64,000 bases of DNA from Corallococcus carmarthensis. GTDB taxonomy: Bacteria; Myxococcota; Myxococcia; Myxococcales; Myxococcaceae. The stretch lies in NCBI RefSeq assembly GCF_003611695.1, contig NZ_RAWE01000019.1, forward strand, positions 1 to 64,000. Direction: 5' to 3'. This document shows, piece by piece, positions 21,001 to 33,000 of this stretch. How positions within the stretch are numbered: position 1 is the stretch's first letter; each line of letters begins with the position of its first letter. Position numbers and translations under genes: made by a program. The notes beneath the pieces are model-generated. The model was not told the DNA's origin. It searched no databases and saw only the letters and a list, made by a program, of their open reading frames with translations.

Positions 21001-24000
21001 TACACCACCGCGACCGCGTCCGGGGTCTGCTCGGCGTGCGCCGCGACGAGCTGCTGGATGCAGGCGTCGCGCGGGAAGTCGGCCCGCGTGTCGTTCCACG
21101 CCACCAGCACCTGGTGCCGTTCCTGCTCGGACATCATGGGCAGGGCCCGCACCGGCTGGCCCACGTTCGCGACGATGCCTTCCAGCAGCATCACGAAGCG
21201 CTGCACCATGCGTTCGGCCGTCGCGTGCGAGAACAGGTCGGAGTTGTACGCGAGCCGGCCCAGGAAGCCTTCGGCCGCGTCCACCAGCGACAGGGCCAGG
21301 TCGAACTTCGCCGTGCGCGACTCCACCTCGTAGGTCCGGAGCGTCAGGCCCGGCAGCGACACCTGCGCGGACAGCTCCTCCGCCTCCAGCACGAACCACA
21401 CCTGGAAGAGCGGAGAGCGGCTGGTGTCGCGCACCGGCTGCAGCTCCTCCACCAGCTTCTCGAACGGCACGTCCTGGTGCGAATGCGCGCCAAGCACCGT
21501 CTCCCGCGCCTGCGTCAGCACGTCGCGGAAGGTGGCGTCCGCGGGCAGCTTCGCGCGCAGCACCATGGTGTTGATGAAGAAGCCGATGAGGGCTTCCGTC
21601 TCCGCCCGGCCACGGCCCGACACGGGAGAGCCGACGGTGAGGTCGTCCTGGCCCGCGTGGCGAGACAGCAGCACCTGCCATGCCGCCAGCAGCAGCATGA
21701 ACGGCGTCACGCCCTCTTCACGGCAGAGGTCCTTGAGCGAACGGGACAGGGAGTCGGGGATCTTCACCGTCACGCCGCCGCCCGAGTACGTCATCACCGC
21801 GGGGCGCGGGAAGTCCGTGGGCAGCTCCAGCGCGGCGGGCGCGCCGGAGAGCTGCTGCCGCCAGTAGTCCACGTGCTTGCCCATGACGTCGCTGCGCAGC
21901 CAGTCGCGCTGCCAGCCGGCGTAGTCCGCGTACTGCACGGTCAGCTCCGGCAACGGCGACGCCCTGCCCTCGCGGTAGGCCGCGTAGAGCGTGGCGATCT
22001 CCCGCACCAGCAGGCCCATGGACCAGCCGTCGGTGATGATGTGGTGCAGCGACAGCAGGAGCACGTGCTCCGTGTCCGACATCCGGAGGACCAGGGCGCG
22101 CATCAGCGGCCCGGTGTCCAGGCGGAAGCCGCGGTTCATCTCCAGGTCGGTGAGGCGCTTCGCCTCGGCCTCGCGGTCGGCGTCGGACAGGCCGCGCAGG
22201 TCCACGACCTGGAGCGACGCGGGCGCGGGCGCGTGGATGCGCTGCACCGCCTGGCCACCTTCGGCGTGGAAGGTGGTGCGCAGCGATTCATGCCGGCGCA
22301 CCAGCTCCGTGAACGCCTGCTCCAGCACCTCGATGTCGAGCGCGCCGTCCAGCCGGACCGGCAGCACGATGTTGTAGAGGGCGCTGTCCGGTTCCATCTG
22401 GTGCAGGAACCACAGGCGCTGCTGGGCCAGCCCCAGCGGCAGCTGGCCGTCACGCGGCAGCGGCACGATGGGAGACGTGCTGACGCCCGCTCCGGCGCGG
22501 AGGGCGTCGTCGACGAGGACGGCCAGCTTCTCCACCGTCGGAGCGTTGAAGACGTCACGCAGCTGGAGGTCGACGTTGAAGAGGCTCCGGACGCGCGACA
22601 GCACCTGCGTGGCCAAGAGCGAGTGGCCACCCAGCTCGAAGAAGTCGTCCGTCGCCCCCACGCGCTCCACGCGCAGCAGCTCGCTCCATGCACCCGCGAG
22701 CAGCTCCTCCGTGGGCGTGCGCGGCGCGATGAACGCATCGGCTTCCGCGCGCTCGTCGCTGGGAACGGGCAGCGCCTTGCGGTCCACCTTGCCGTTGGAC
22801 GTCACCGGCAGCGCTTCCAGCACCACGAAGGCCGACGGCACCATGTACTCCGGCAGCGTGCGCTCCAGGTGCTCACGCAGCCCCTGACGCTCCAGCGACT
22901 CCACGTCTCCCGCGACGTACGCCACCAGCCGCTTGTCTCCCGCCACGTCCTCGCGCACGACGACGACGGCCTCGCGCACGCCGTAGGCGCCCATGAGGGC
23001 CGACTCAATCTCCCCCAGCTCGATGCGGTAGCCACGCACCTTCACCTGGTGGTCGACGCGGCCCAGGTACTCCAGCGTGCCGTCGGCGCGCCAGCGTGCC
23101 AGGTCTCCGGAGCGGTACAGCCGTGCCCCACCGTCCGTGCTGAAGCCGTCCGGGATGAACTTCTCCGCCGTGAGTTCCGGCCGTCCCAGGTAGCCGCGGC
23201 CCACCTGCACGCCGCCGATGTACAGCTCACCCGGCACGCCCACCGGCACCACTTGCAGGTGCGCATCCAGCACGTACATCCGCGTGTTGGGCAAAGGCTT
23301 GCCGATGCGCACCGCGCCCGCGCCCGAGTCTTCCGGGGCCACGACGTGCACCGAGCAACCCACCACCGTCTCCGTCGGGCCGTACTCGTTGATGAGCCGC
23401 GTGCCCGGCGCATGCTTGCGCCAGAAGGCCAGCTCCTCCGCGAAGAGCGCCTCGCCGCCGATGACGAAGGCGCCCGTGCGCCCCGCCGCCGCGTCCGCTC
23501 CCAGCAGGTCCGACAGCAGCCGCAGGTGGCTGGGCGTCAGCTTCACGAGGCTGAAGCCCGTGCCCTCACGCAGCACGTCGCCCAGGCCTTCCACGCCCCG
23601 GGCCTCGGACACCATCACCACGCCACGCCCGGCCACCAGCGGCGCCAGCATGCTGGTGACGGTCAGGTCGAACGCGAGCGACGAGTGCACCGGCGCACCC
23701 GCTCCCGAGTCGAGCCCGTACGCCGACAAGCACCACGTCAGGTAGTTGGACACTCCCCGGTGCTCAATCGCCACGCCCTTGGGCTTGCCCGTGCTGCCAG
23801 ACGTGTAGATGACGTACGCCAGGTTGCCCGCGCCCACCGCCGTCACGGGCGCGTCCTCACGCTCGCGGGAGATGCTGCGCTTCCAGTCGCCATCCAGGCT
23901 GATGAGCTGCTGGGTGGTGACGGGCAGCTCATCCGCCAGCGAGTCCTGGGTCAGCACCACCGGCACCTGCGTGTCCTCCAGCATGAAGGACAGGCGGTCC

Positions 24001-27000
24001 AGCGGGTACTTCGGGTCGAGCGGCACGTAGGCGCCACCGGCCTTGAGGACACCCATCACGGCGATGACCATCTCCAGCGAGCGCTCCAGGCACAGGGCCA
24101 CCTTCACCTCGGGCCCCACGCCCAGCCGGCGCAGGTGGTGCGCCAGCTGGTTCGCCTTGGCATCCAGCTGCCGGTACGTCAGCTGCTCACCCTCGAAGGT
24201 CGCGGCAATCGCGTCCGGCGTGCGCGCCACCTGCGCCTCGAAGCGCTGGTGGATGCACGCGTCGCGCGGGAAGTCGGCCCGCGTGTCATTCCATGTCGTC
24301 AGCAGCAGCTGACGCTCTTCGGCCGGCAGCAGCGGCAGGCGCTGGATGGGTGCGTCCGGTGAAGCCGCCACGCCCTCCAACAGCACGCCCAGGTGCGCGA
24401 GCATCCGCTCGGCGGTGGTCGCGTCGAACAGGTCGGAGTTGTACTCCATCGCTCCGCGCAGCTCGCCGTCGACTTCCGAGTGCGTCATGTTCAGATCGAA
24501 CTGGGCGGTACGGTGCTCCAGCGGCATGGCGCGCAGCGTGAGCCCCGGCGCCTTCAGCTCCGGCACCGGCGCGTTGCGGTGCGACAGCAGCACCTGGAAC
24601 AGCGGCGTGCGGCTGGTATCGCGCGTGGGCGCCAGCTCCTCCACCAGCTTCTCGAACGGCACTTCCTGGTGCGCGTACGCGCCCAGCGTCGTCTCGCGCA
24701 CCTGCGCCAGCAGCTCGCGGAACGTGGGGTTGCCACCCAGCTTCGCGCGCAGCACCAGCGTGTTGACGAAGAAGCCGATGAGGCCCTCCGTCTCCGTCCG
24801 GCCACGACCCGCGATGGGCGTGCCGACGCTCACGTCGTCCTGGCCGGAGTAGCGCGCCAGCAGCACCTGCCAGGCCGTCAGCAGCACCATGAAGGGCGTC
24901 GCGCCCTCCTTCAAGGCCAGGGCCTTGAGCGCATCCGTCGCGTGCTTGCCCATCCGGAACTGGATGCTGGCGCCCCGGTACGTCTGCACCGCCGGACGCG
25001 GCCGGTCCGTGGGCAGCTCCAGCGCGGCGGGGGCGCCAGACAGCTGCTGCTTCCAGTACGCGAGCTGACGCGCGAGCACGTCGCCCTGCAACCAATCCCG
25101 CTGCCAGCCCGCGTAGTCCGCGTACTGCACCGGCAGCTCCGGCAGGGCCGGCGTGCGGCCCGTGGCGAACGCCTCGTAGAGGGCCGCCATCTCCCGCACC
25201 AACACCCCCAGCGACCAGCCGTCCGAGACGATGTGGTGCATCGTCGCGAGCATCACGTGCTGTTCCGCGGCCAGCTTGAACAGCTTCACGCGCAGCAGCG
25301 GACCCGTGTCGAGCCGGAACGGCCGCTGGGCTTCTTCATTGGCCTGTCGCGAAGCCTCGGCCTCACGCTGGGCCTCGGGCACTCCGGACAGGTCCACCTT
25401 CGTCAGCGAGAACGGCGCCGCGGGATGGACGACCTGCGCGGGCTGCCCCTCTCGCGTGGAGAAGGTGGTGCGCAGCGATTCGTGCCGGCGCACCAGCTCC
25501 GTGAACGCCTGCTCCAACGCCGCCACGTCCAGCGTTCCGTCCAGCCGGACGGACAACGGCATGTTGTAGAAGGCGCTGTCCGGTTCCAGCTGGTTGAGGA
25601 ACCACAAGCGCTGCTGCGCGAACGACAGCGGCATCCGCTCCGCCCGGGTCAGCGCCACGAGCGGCGGTGCCTGCACGCCCCGCCCCTGCGCCACCAGCAC
25701 GTCCACGCGCCGCGCGAGCTCCGCGACGCTGGGCGCCTCGAAGAGCATGCGCAGCGGCAGCTCCACGCTGAAGGCCTCGCGGATGCGCGAAGCCACCTGC
25801 ATGGCCAGCAGCGAGTGACCACCCAACTCGAAGAAGTTGTCGTGCACCCCCACCCGATCCACGCCGAGCAACCGCGACCACAGGGCCGCCAGCAGCTCTT
25901 CCGTCGGCGTGCGCGGCTCCACGTACGCCTGACGCGCGTCCGCGGCGTCCTGCTCCGGCGCGGGCAGCGCGCGGCGATCCACCTTGCCGTTGGACGTCAG
26001 CGGCAGGGCCGCCAGCATCACGAAGGCGGACGGCACCATGTAGTCCGGCAGCCGCGCCTTCAGGCCCTGGCGCAGCGCGCCCGCCTCCAGCGTGTGGCCG
26101 GGCACCGCGACGACGTACGCCACCAGACGCTTGTCGCCGGGCACGTCCTCGCGCGCCAGCACGACGGCCTCGGCCATGCCGGGCAGTCCGCTCAGCGCCG
26201 CTTCGATCTCCGGCAGCTCGATGCGGTAGCCGCGCACCTTCACCTGGAAGTCGACGCGGCCCAGGAACTCCAGCGCTCCGTCGTCCAGGTAGCGCACGCG
26301 ATCACCCGTGCGGTACACGCGCGCGCCGGGCTCCGGGCTGAACGGATCCTCCAGGAAGCGCTCCGCCGTGAGGACCGGCTGATCCAGGTAGCCCCGGGCC
26401 ACGCCCGCGCCGCCAATGAACAGCTCGCCCGGCGTGCCGATGGGCAGCGGCTGCATCGCCGCGTCCAGCACGTACATGCGCGCGTTGGGCAACGGCCGGC
26501 CCAGCGGCACGGAGGCCGTGGTGGAGAGCTGCGTGCCCCGCTCCACCTTCCACGTCAGCACGCCCACCGTCGTCTCGGTGGGGCCGTAGTGGTTGAACAC
26601 CTCCAGGCCGGGCACGAGCGCGTGCACGCGGGCGATGAGCGCGGGGTCGGACGCCTCGCCGCCCAGCACCAGCCGCTTGCGCGGCAACACGCGCTCGGGC
26701 GACTGCGACGACAGGAGCGCCGTGAGGTGCGAGGGAACGATCTTCAGGCAGTCCACCGCGTGGCGCTGGAAGTAGTCGCCGAGCGCGGCCGGATCCGTGG
26801 CCCGTTCCTTGGAGATGAGGTGCAGCGTCCCGCCGCCGCTCAGCGTCGGGAACACGGCGGTGTGGCCCAGGTCCGCGGCCAGCGTGGATACGGACGCGAA
26901 GCTCGCCGCCGGGGGTAGCTCCAGCCGGCGCGTCACGCCCTCCACGTAGTGGTTGAGCTGCCGGTGTTCCACCGCCACGCCCTTGGGCCGGCCCGTGGAA

Positions 27001-30000
27001 CCAGACGTGAAGATGACGTAGGCCAGCGAGCCCGCGTCGCCCAGGCGCTTCGGGTTGTCATCACGCTCACGCGACAGCAGCGCGGCGTCGGAGTCCAGGC
27101 ACACGTGTCCCCTGGAGGCGTCCGCCACGTGCGCGGCGAGCGAGGCCTGGGTGACGACGAGTGAAGCCCGCGCGTCCTCCAGCACCGTGCGCAGGCGCTC
27201 CGCCGGGTGCGACGGATCCAGCGGCACGTACGCGCCGCTGGCCTTGAGGATGCCCAGCATGCCGACGATGGCGTCCGGGGTGCGCTCGGTGAGCAGGCCC
27301 ACGCGCACGTCCGGGCCCACGCCGCGCGCGCGCAGCCAGTGCGCGAGCTGGTTGGCCCTGCGGTTCAGCTCCCCGTAGGTGAGCTGGCCGTCGTCGCAGA
27401 CCACCGCCACCGCGTCCGGCGTGCGGGCCGCATGGACGGCGAAGTGCTCATGCACGCAGGTGTCGCCCGCGGGCGCCGCGTCCGTGGCGTTCCACTCCAC
27501 CAGCAGCTTCTGGCGCTCCACGTCCGGCAAGAGCCGCGCGTGCTCGTGACGCGCGTGCGGGTTGGCGGCGATCGCTTCGAGGGCGCGGAAGTAGTAGCCC
27601 GCCAGCGCCTCCGTCTGATCCGCGTCGCGCTGCGTGCCGTTGGTGCGCAGCACGAGCATCAGCGCGCCGGTGTCCGGCCGCTGGAGGAACAGCGTGCTCA
27701 GCGGCAGCTCCATCCACGCGGTGGACGGCGTCTCCTCCAGGAGGCGCACGCCTTCGAGCTGCGACAGTCCTCCGGCCACGTGGAAGTGGACGAAGTTGAA
27801 GATCGTCTCGAACAACCGCTGGCCGCCCAGCTGCTGCTGCATCCGGCCCATGGGGTAGCGGCGGTGCGGCCAGATGTCGCCATCCGCCTTCGCCACCTGG
27901 CGCACCAGGTCCAGCCACGTGCCGTCCTCCAGCGTCACCGGGAACGGGATGCTGTTGAGGAACAGGCCCACCATGCGCTCACTGTCGGCCGTCTCCGGAC
28001 GGCCGTTGGCGACCACGCCCGTCACCACCGAGCGCTGTCCTTCCATGAGCGCGCGCACGCGCAGGTGCGCCGCCAGCAACACGGTCTTGAGCGGCACGTT
28101 GGCCGCCTGCGCCACGCGCAGCAGTCCTTGCTGGAGCGCGGCGGGCACGTCCTGCTGCCGCATGCTCAGCACCGGCTCCTGGCCCGCGGGCAGCGGCGCG
28201 CGGGGCGCCGGACGGTCCACTTCCGCCAGACGCGACTTCCAGAACCGCTCGCCCTCGCCGGAGGTGAGCGACTGGTGCTCCAGCGCGACGAACTGACGGT
28301 AGGTGACCGCCAGCGGCGCCGCCCCCGGGGCCGGCGTGCCGCGCAGCAGGTTGACGTAGCCGCGGAACAGCTCCGACAGCAGCGTCGCGAGGCTCCAGCC
28401 ATCCAGGATGGCGTGGTGGAAGATGAGCGAGAACTGGAGCGTCTTCTCCGTGCGGCGGTAGATCGCGAAGCGCAGCAGCGGCGCGCGGCTCCACTCGAAC
28501 GGACGGCAGCGGTCCGCTTCCACGAGCCGGGCCAGCAGCGCGTCCTGCTCCGAGGCGGGCACGTGGCGCACGTCGTGGATGACGAGCGGCACCTGGGCCT
28601 CGCGGTGCACCAGCTGCAACGGCTGCTCGTAACCGGTGAGGTTGAACGAGGTGCGCAGGATGGAGTGACGGCGTGCCAGCTCGGCCAGCAGCTGGTGCAT
28701 CTTCGCCTCATCCAGCGCCATCTCCAGGTGGTAACTGGTGGCGTCGTGGTACATGCCCGACGCCTGGTCCAGCTCGCTCTGGAAGAGCATGCCGGCCTGA
28801 AGCACGGCCACCGGGTACGCATCCTCCACGTCCGCGGGCAGGCGCGCGCGGTCCGCGTCGGACAGCAGGCTGAAGGGCTCCGAGCCCGGGACGGCCTGCG
28901 CCGCCGCCTTCGACGGCGCCGCGTGCACCAGGTTGCCGAGCGCGCGGATGGTGGGCTGACGCAGCAGCTCCACCATGGGCAGATCCAACCCGCGCTCGCG
29001 CAGCTTCGCGATGAGCTGGATGCTGCGGATGGAGTCACCGCCCAGGTCGTAGAAGCTGTCGTCGATGCCGACGCGCTCCACGCCCAGCACGTCCGCCCAC
29101 ACCTCGCACAGCGCGGTCTCCTCCGCGGTGCGGGGCGCGGCGTACGCGGTGGACATCTGCGGACGCTCGCTGCCGGGCACGGGCAACGCGCGGCGGTCCA
29201 CCTTGCCGTTGGGCGTAAGCGGCAGCGCGTCCAGCGCCATCAGCGCCGTGGGCACCATGTACGCGGGCAGCTTGTCGTGCAGGAATGCACGCATCGTGTC
29301 CACGCCCAGCGGCTCCGCGCCCTCTTCCGTGACGACGTAGGCCACCAGGGCCTTCTCGCCCGCGACCTCCTGCACGGCCACGGTGACGTCCCGCACGGAC
29401 GCGTGTCCGCGCAGCACGGTTTCAATCTCTCCCGGCTCAATGCGGAAGCCGCGCACCTTCACCTGCTGATCGATGCGGCCCAGGAACTCCAGGGCGCCGT
29501 CCGCGCGGAAGCGGACCTGGTCGCCGGTGCGGTACAGCCGCGCGCCCGGGACCTGGCTGAACGGATCCGGGATGAACTTCTCCGCCGTGAGCTCCGGCTG
29601 GTTCAGGTAGCCGTGCGCCAGGCCGTCGCCGCCCGCGAACAGCTCGCCGGGGGCGCCCAGGGGCACGGGCTCCAGGGACGCGTTGAGCACGTGCACGCGC
29701 GTGCCGTTGATGGGGCGGCCGATGGGCACGGAGATGCCCAGCGCGCCAGCGCCCTCCACCGGGTAGCACGCGGTGAACGTCGTGTTCTCCGTGGGGCCGT
29801 AGCCGTTGATGACGCGGCAGCCCGGCAGCTGCTCCAGCACGCGCAGCACGTGCGCGGGGGACAGCACGTCACCGCCCGCCAGCAGCTGGCGCACGGGCCG
29901 CAGGCCCTCCAGGTTCCCGTCCACCATCTGGTGGAACAGACCCGCGGTGAGCCACAGGGTGCTCACGCCCTCGCGGGTGATGACCTCCCCCAGTTCATCC

Positions 30001-33000
30001 AGGGTGGGTGCGCGCGGCGGGAATACGGCGAGCTTCGCGCCGTTGAGCATCGCGCCCCACAGCTCGAAGGTGGACGCGTCGAACGCGAGCGGCGCCAGCT
30101 GGAGGAACACGTCCCGCGGCGTCAGGCTCACCCACTCCGGGCCGCACACCAGGCGCACCACGGCGCGATGGGGCACGGACACGCCCTTGGGCCGGCCCGT
30201 GGAGCCGGAGGTGTAGAGGACGTACAGCTCATCCTCGCTGCCCGGGGCGGTGTCGAGGTTCACGTCCGGGCGCTTCGCGAGCGCGGCCGCGTCGTCATCC
30301 AGGCAGACCACCTGGAGCCACTGCGCGGGCAGCTCATCCGCGAGCGCGGAGACGCTGACGAGCGCGGACAGGCCCGCGTCCTCGATGAGCAGCGAGAGGC
30401 GCTCCGTGGGGAAGCTGGGGTCGAGCGGCACGTACGCACCGCCCGCCTTGACGATGCCCAGCACCGCCACGACGAGATCCAGCGACCGTTCCAGGGACAC
30501 GCCCACGCGCTTGCCGGGCCTGACGCCCAGGGCACGCAGGTGGTGCGCGAGCTGGTTGGCGCGCGCGTTGAGCTGGCTCGCGGTGAGCGTTTCACCCTCG
30601 AAGCTCACGGCCACCGCGTCCGGAGCGCGGGCCACCTGCGCTTCGAAGACGCGCGACACGGGCTGGCCGTGCGGGTACGTCCGGGCGCGGTCGTTCCACG
30701 CGGCGAGCGTGTTGCGCTCATCTGGCGTGAGCAGCGGCAGCGTTCCGATGCGGCGCTCGGGGTCGTCCACGACGGCGCGCAGCAGCGTCTCGAAGTGGGC
30801 GAACAGGCGCTCCACCGACGTGCGGTCGAGCACGTCCGTGTTGTGCTCCACCGTGACGGTGAGCCCGCCCTGCCACGGGAAGACGACGACGAGCAGGTCC
30901 CACTTCGCGGTCCCGTTCGTCTCCGCGTCCAGCAGGCTCAGCTCCAGGCCCGGCAGCTGGAGCGCCGGCAGCGGCGCGTTCTCCAGCACGAACTTCACGT
31001 TGAAGAGCTGCCCGCCCGGCTCGCGCGGCGGCTTGAGCGCCTGCACCAGCGTGCCAAAGGGCAGGTCCTGGTGTTCGTAGGCGTCCAGCGTCCCCTTGCG
31101 CACGCGGTCCAGCAGCGCGCGGAACGACAGGTCGCCCGTCACCTGCGTGCGCAGGACGAGCTGGTTGGTGAAGAAGCCGACCAGGGACTCCAGCTCCTCG
31201 CGGGCGCGGTTCGCGATGTCCGTGCCCACGACGATGTCGTCCTGGCCGGTGCGTCGGTGCAGGAGCGCGTCGAAGGCGGCGAGCAGCACCATGAACAGCG
31301 TGGCGCCCTCCCCGCGTCCCAGCGCTTCGATGCGGGACGTGAGGTCCGGGGACAGGTGGAAGCGGCGGCTGTCACCGTGGAAGCGATCCCCGGCGGGACG
31401 CGGCGCATCCGTGCGCAGCGAGATGCGAGGCGCGCCGGCCAGCTGCTGCTTCCACCAGGCGATCTGCTGCTCCAGCACGTCACCGCTCAGCCAGTCGCGG
31501 TGCCAGAGGGTGTAGTCCGCGTACTGCACGGGCAGCGCGGGCAGCGGCGAGGGCTCGCCCTTCAGGAACGCGGTGTAGAGCGCCTGGAGCTCGTGCATGA
31601 AGACGCCCACGGCCCAGCCATCCACCACGATGTGGTGCTGGACGAGGCACAGGACGTGCTCGCGCGCGTTCAGCCGCAGGAGCTGGGCGCGCAGGAGCGG
31701 GCCATTCACGAGATCGAAGGGCCGCGCGGCCTCTCCGTTCAAACGCTTCCGGGCCTCGGCCTCCGCCTGTTCGGCGGGCAGCGCGGCCAGGTCCACCAGG
31801 GGCAGCACGAACGGCTGCACCGGCAGGACGACCTGCACGGGCGCGCCGGATGCGTCCTGACGGAAGACGGTGCGCAGCGCTTCGTGGCGCCGGACGATCT
31901 CCTCCAGGCCACGGCGGAGCACTTCGACGTCCAGGTCGCCGCTCAAGCGGGCCGCGCTGGGCACGTTGTAGATGGGCGTGCCCGGCGTGAGCTGCTCGAA
32001 GAGCCAGAGGCGTTCCTGGTCGAACGACAGCGGCAGCGCGCCGTCGCGGGACGCGGGCTTGAGCGGCGGGGTCTTGAACTTCCGCTCGGCGCCGGTGGCC
32101 TCGTCCACGCGGGCGGCCAGGGCGGCCACCGTCGGGGACTCGAAGAGCGCGCGCAGGGGCAGCTCCACCTGGAACTCGCCGCGCAGGCGCGACACGAGCT
32201 GGGTGGCCATCAGCGAGTGGCCGCCCAGTTCGAAGAACGAATCCTCCGCGCCCACGCGCTCCACGGTGAGCACGCGCGCGAAGAGGGCCGCCACGCGGAC
32301 CTCCGTCGGGGTGCGCGGGGCCACGTAGGCGTCGGGACGCGTGAGCGCGCCCGTGGGAGCCGGCAGGGCCTTGCGGTCCACCTTGCCGGCGGGCGTCATC
32401 GGCAGTGCGCCCAGCACCACGAAGGCCGACGGCACCATGTACTCCGGCACGCCGTCCTTCAGGTGCTTGCGCAGCGAGGCCGCGTCCACCGTCCGCTCCG
32501 GGTGCGGCACGACGTAGCCAACGAGGCGCTTGTCGCCCGGCACGTCCTCGCGCACCACGACCGCCGCCTCACGCACGTCCGCGTGGTGCAGCAGCACGGC
32601 CTCGATCTCCCCCAACTCGATGCGGAAGCCACGCACCTTCACCTGGTGGTCGATGCGGCCCAGGTACTCCAGCTCGCCGTCCGCCAGCCAGCGCACGCGG
32701 TCGCCGGTGCGGTACAGCCGCGCGCCGGGCTCCTGGCTGAACGGGTTGGGGACGAACTTCTCCGCCGTCATGTCCGGCCGGCCCTGGTAGCCGCGCGCGA
32801 GGCCTTCACCCGCGACGTACAGCTCACCGGCCACGCCCACGGGCACCGGCTGGTGCAAGGCATCCAGCACGTACACGCGCACGTTCGCCAGCGGCTTGCC
32901 GATGGTCAGGCGCTCCGCCCGGACCCCGCCGTGCGTGAGCGTCGCGCAGACCGTGGTCTCGGTGGGGCCGTACGCGTTGATCAGCGTCCTCCCCTGCCCC

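Noticed and set aside
28900-29050. Epimerization domain after T4, suggested by its LGGDS motif
   Set aside because: The following sequence goes directly into a condensation domain (HHAILDGW) and then A5; there is no second HHxxxDxxSW domain between them.
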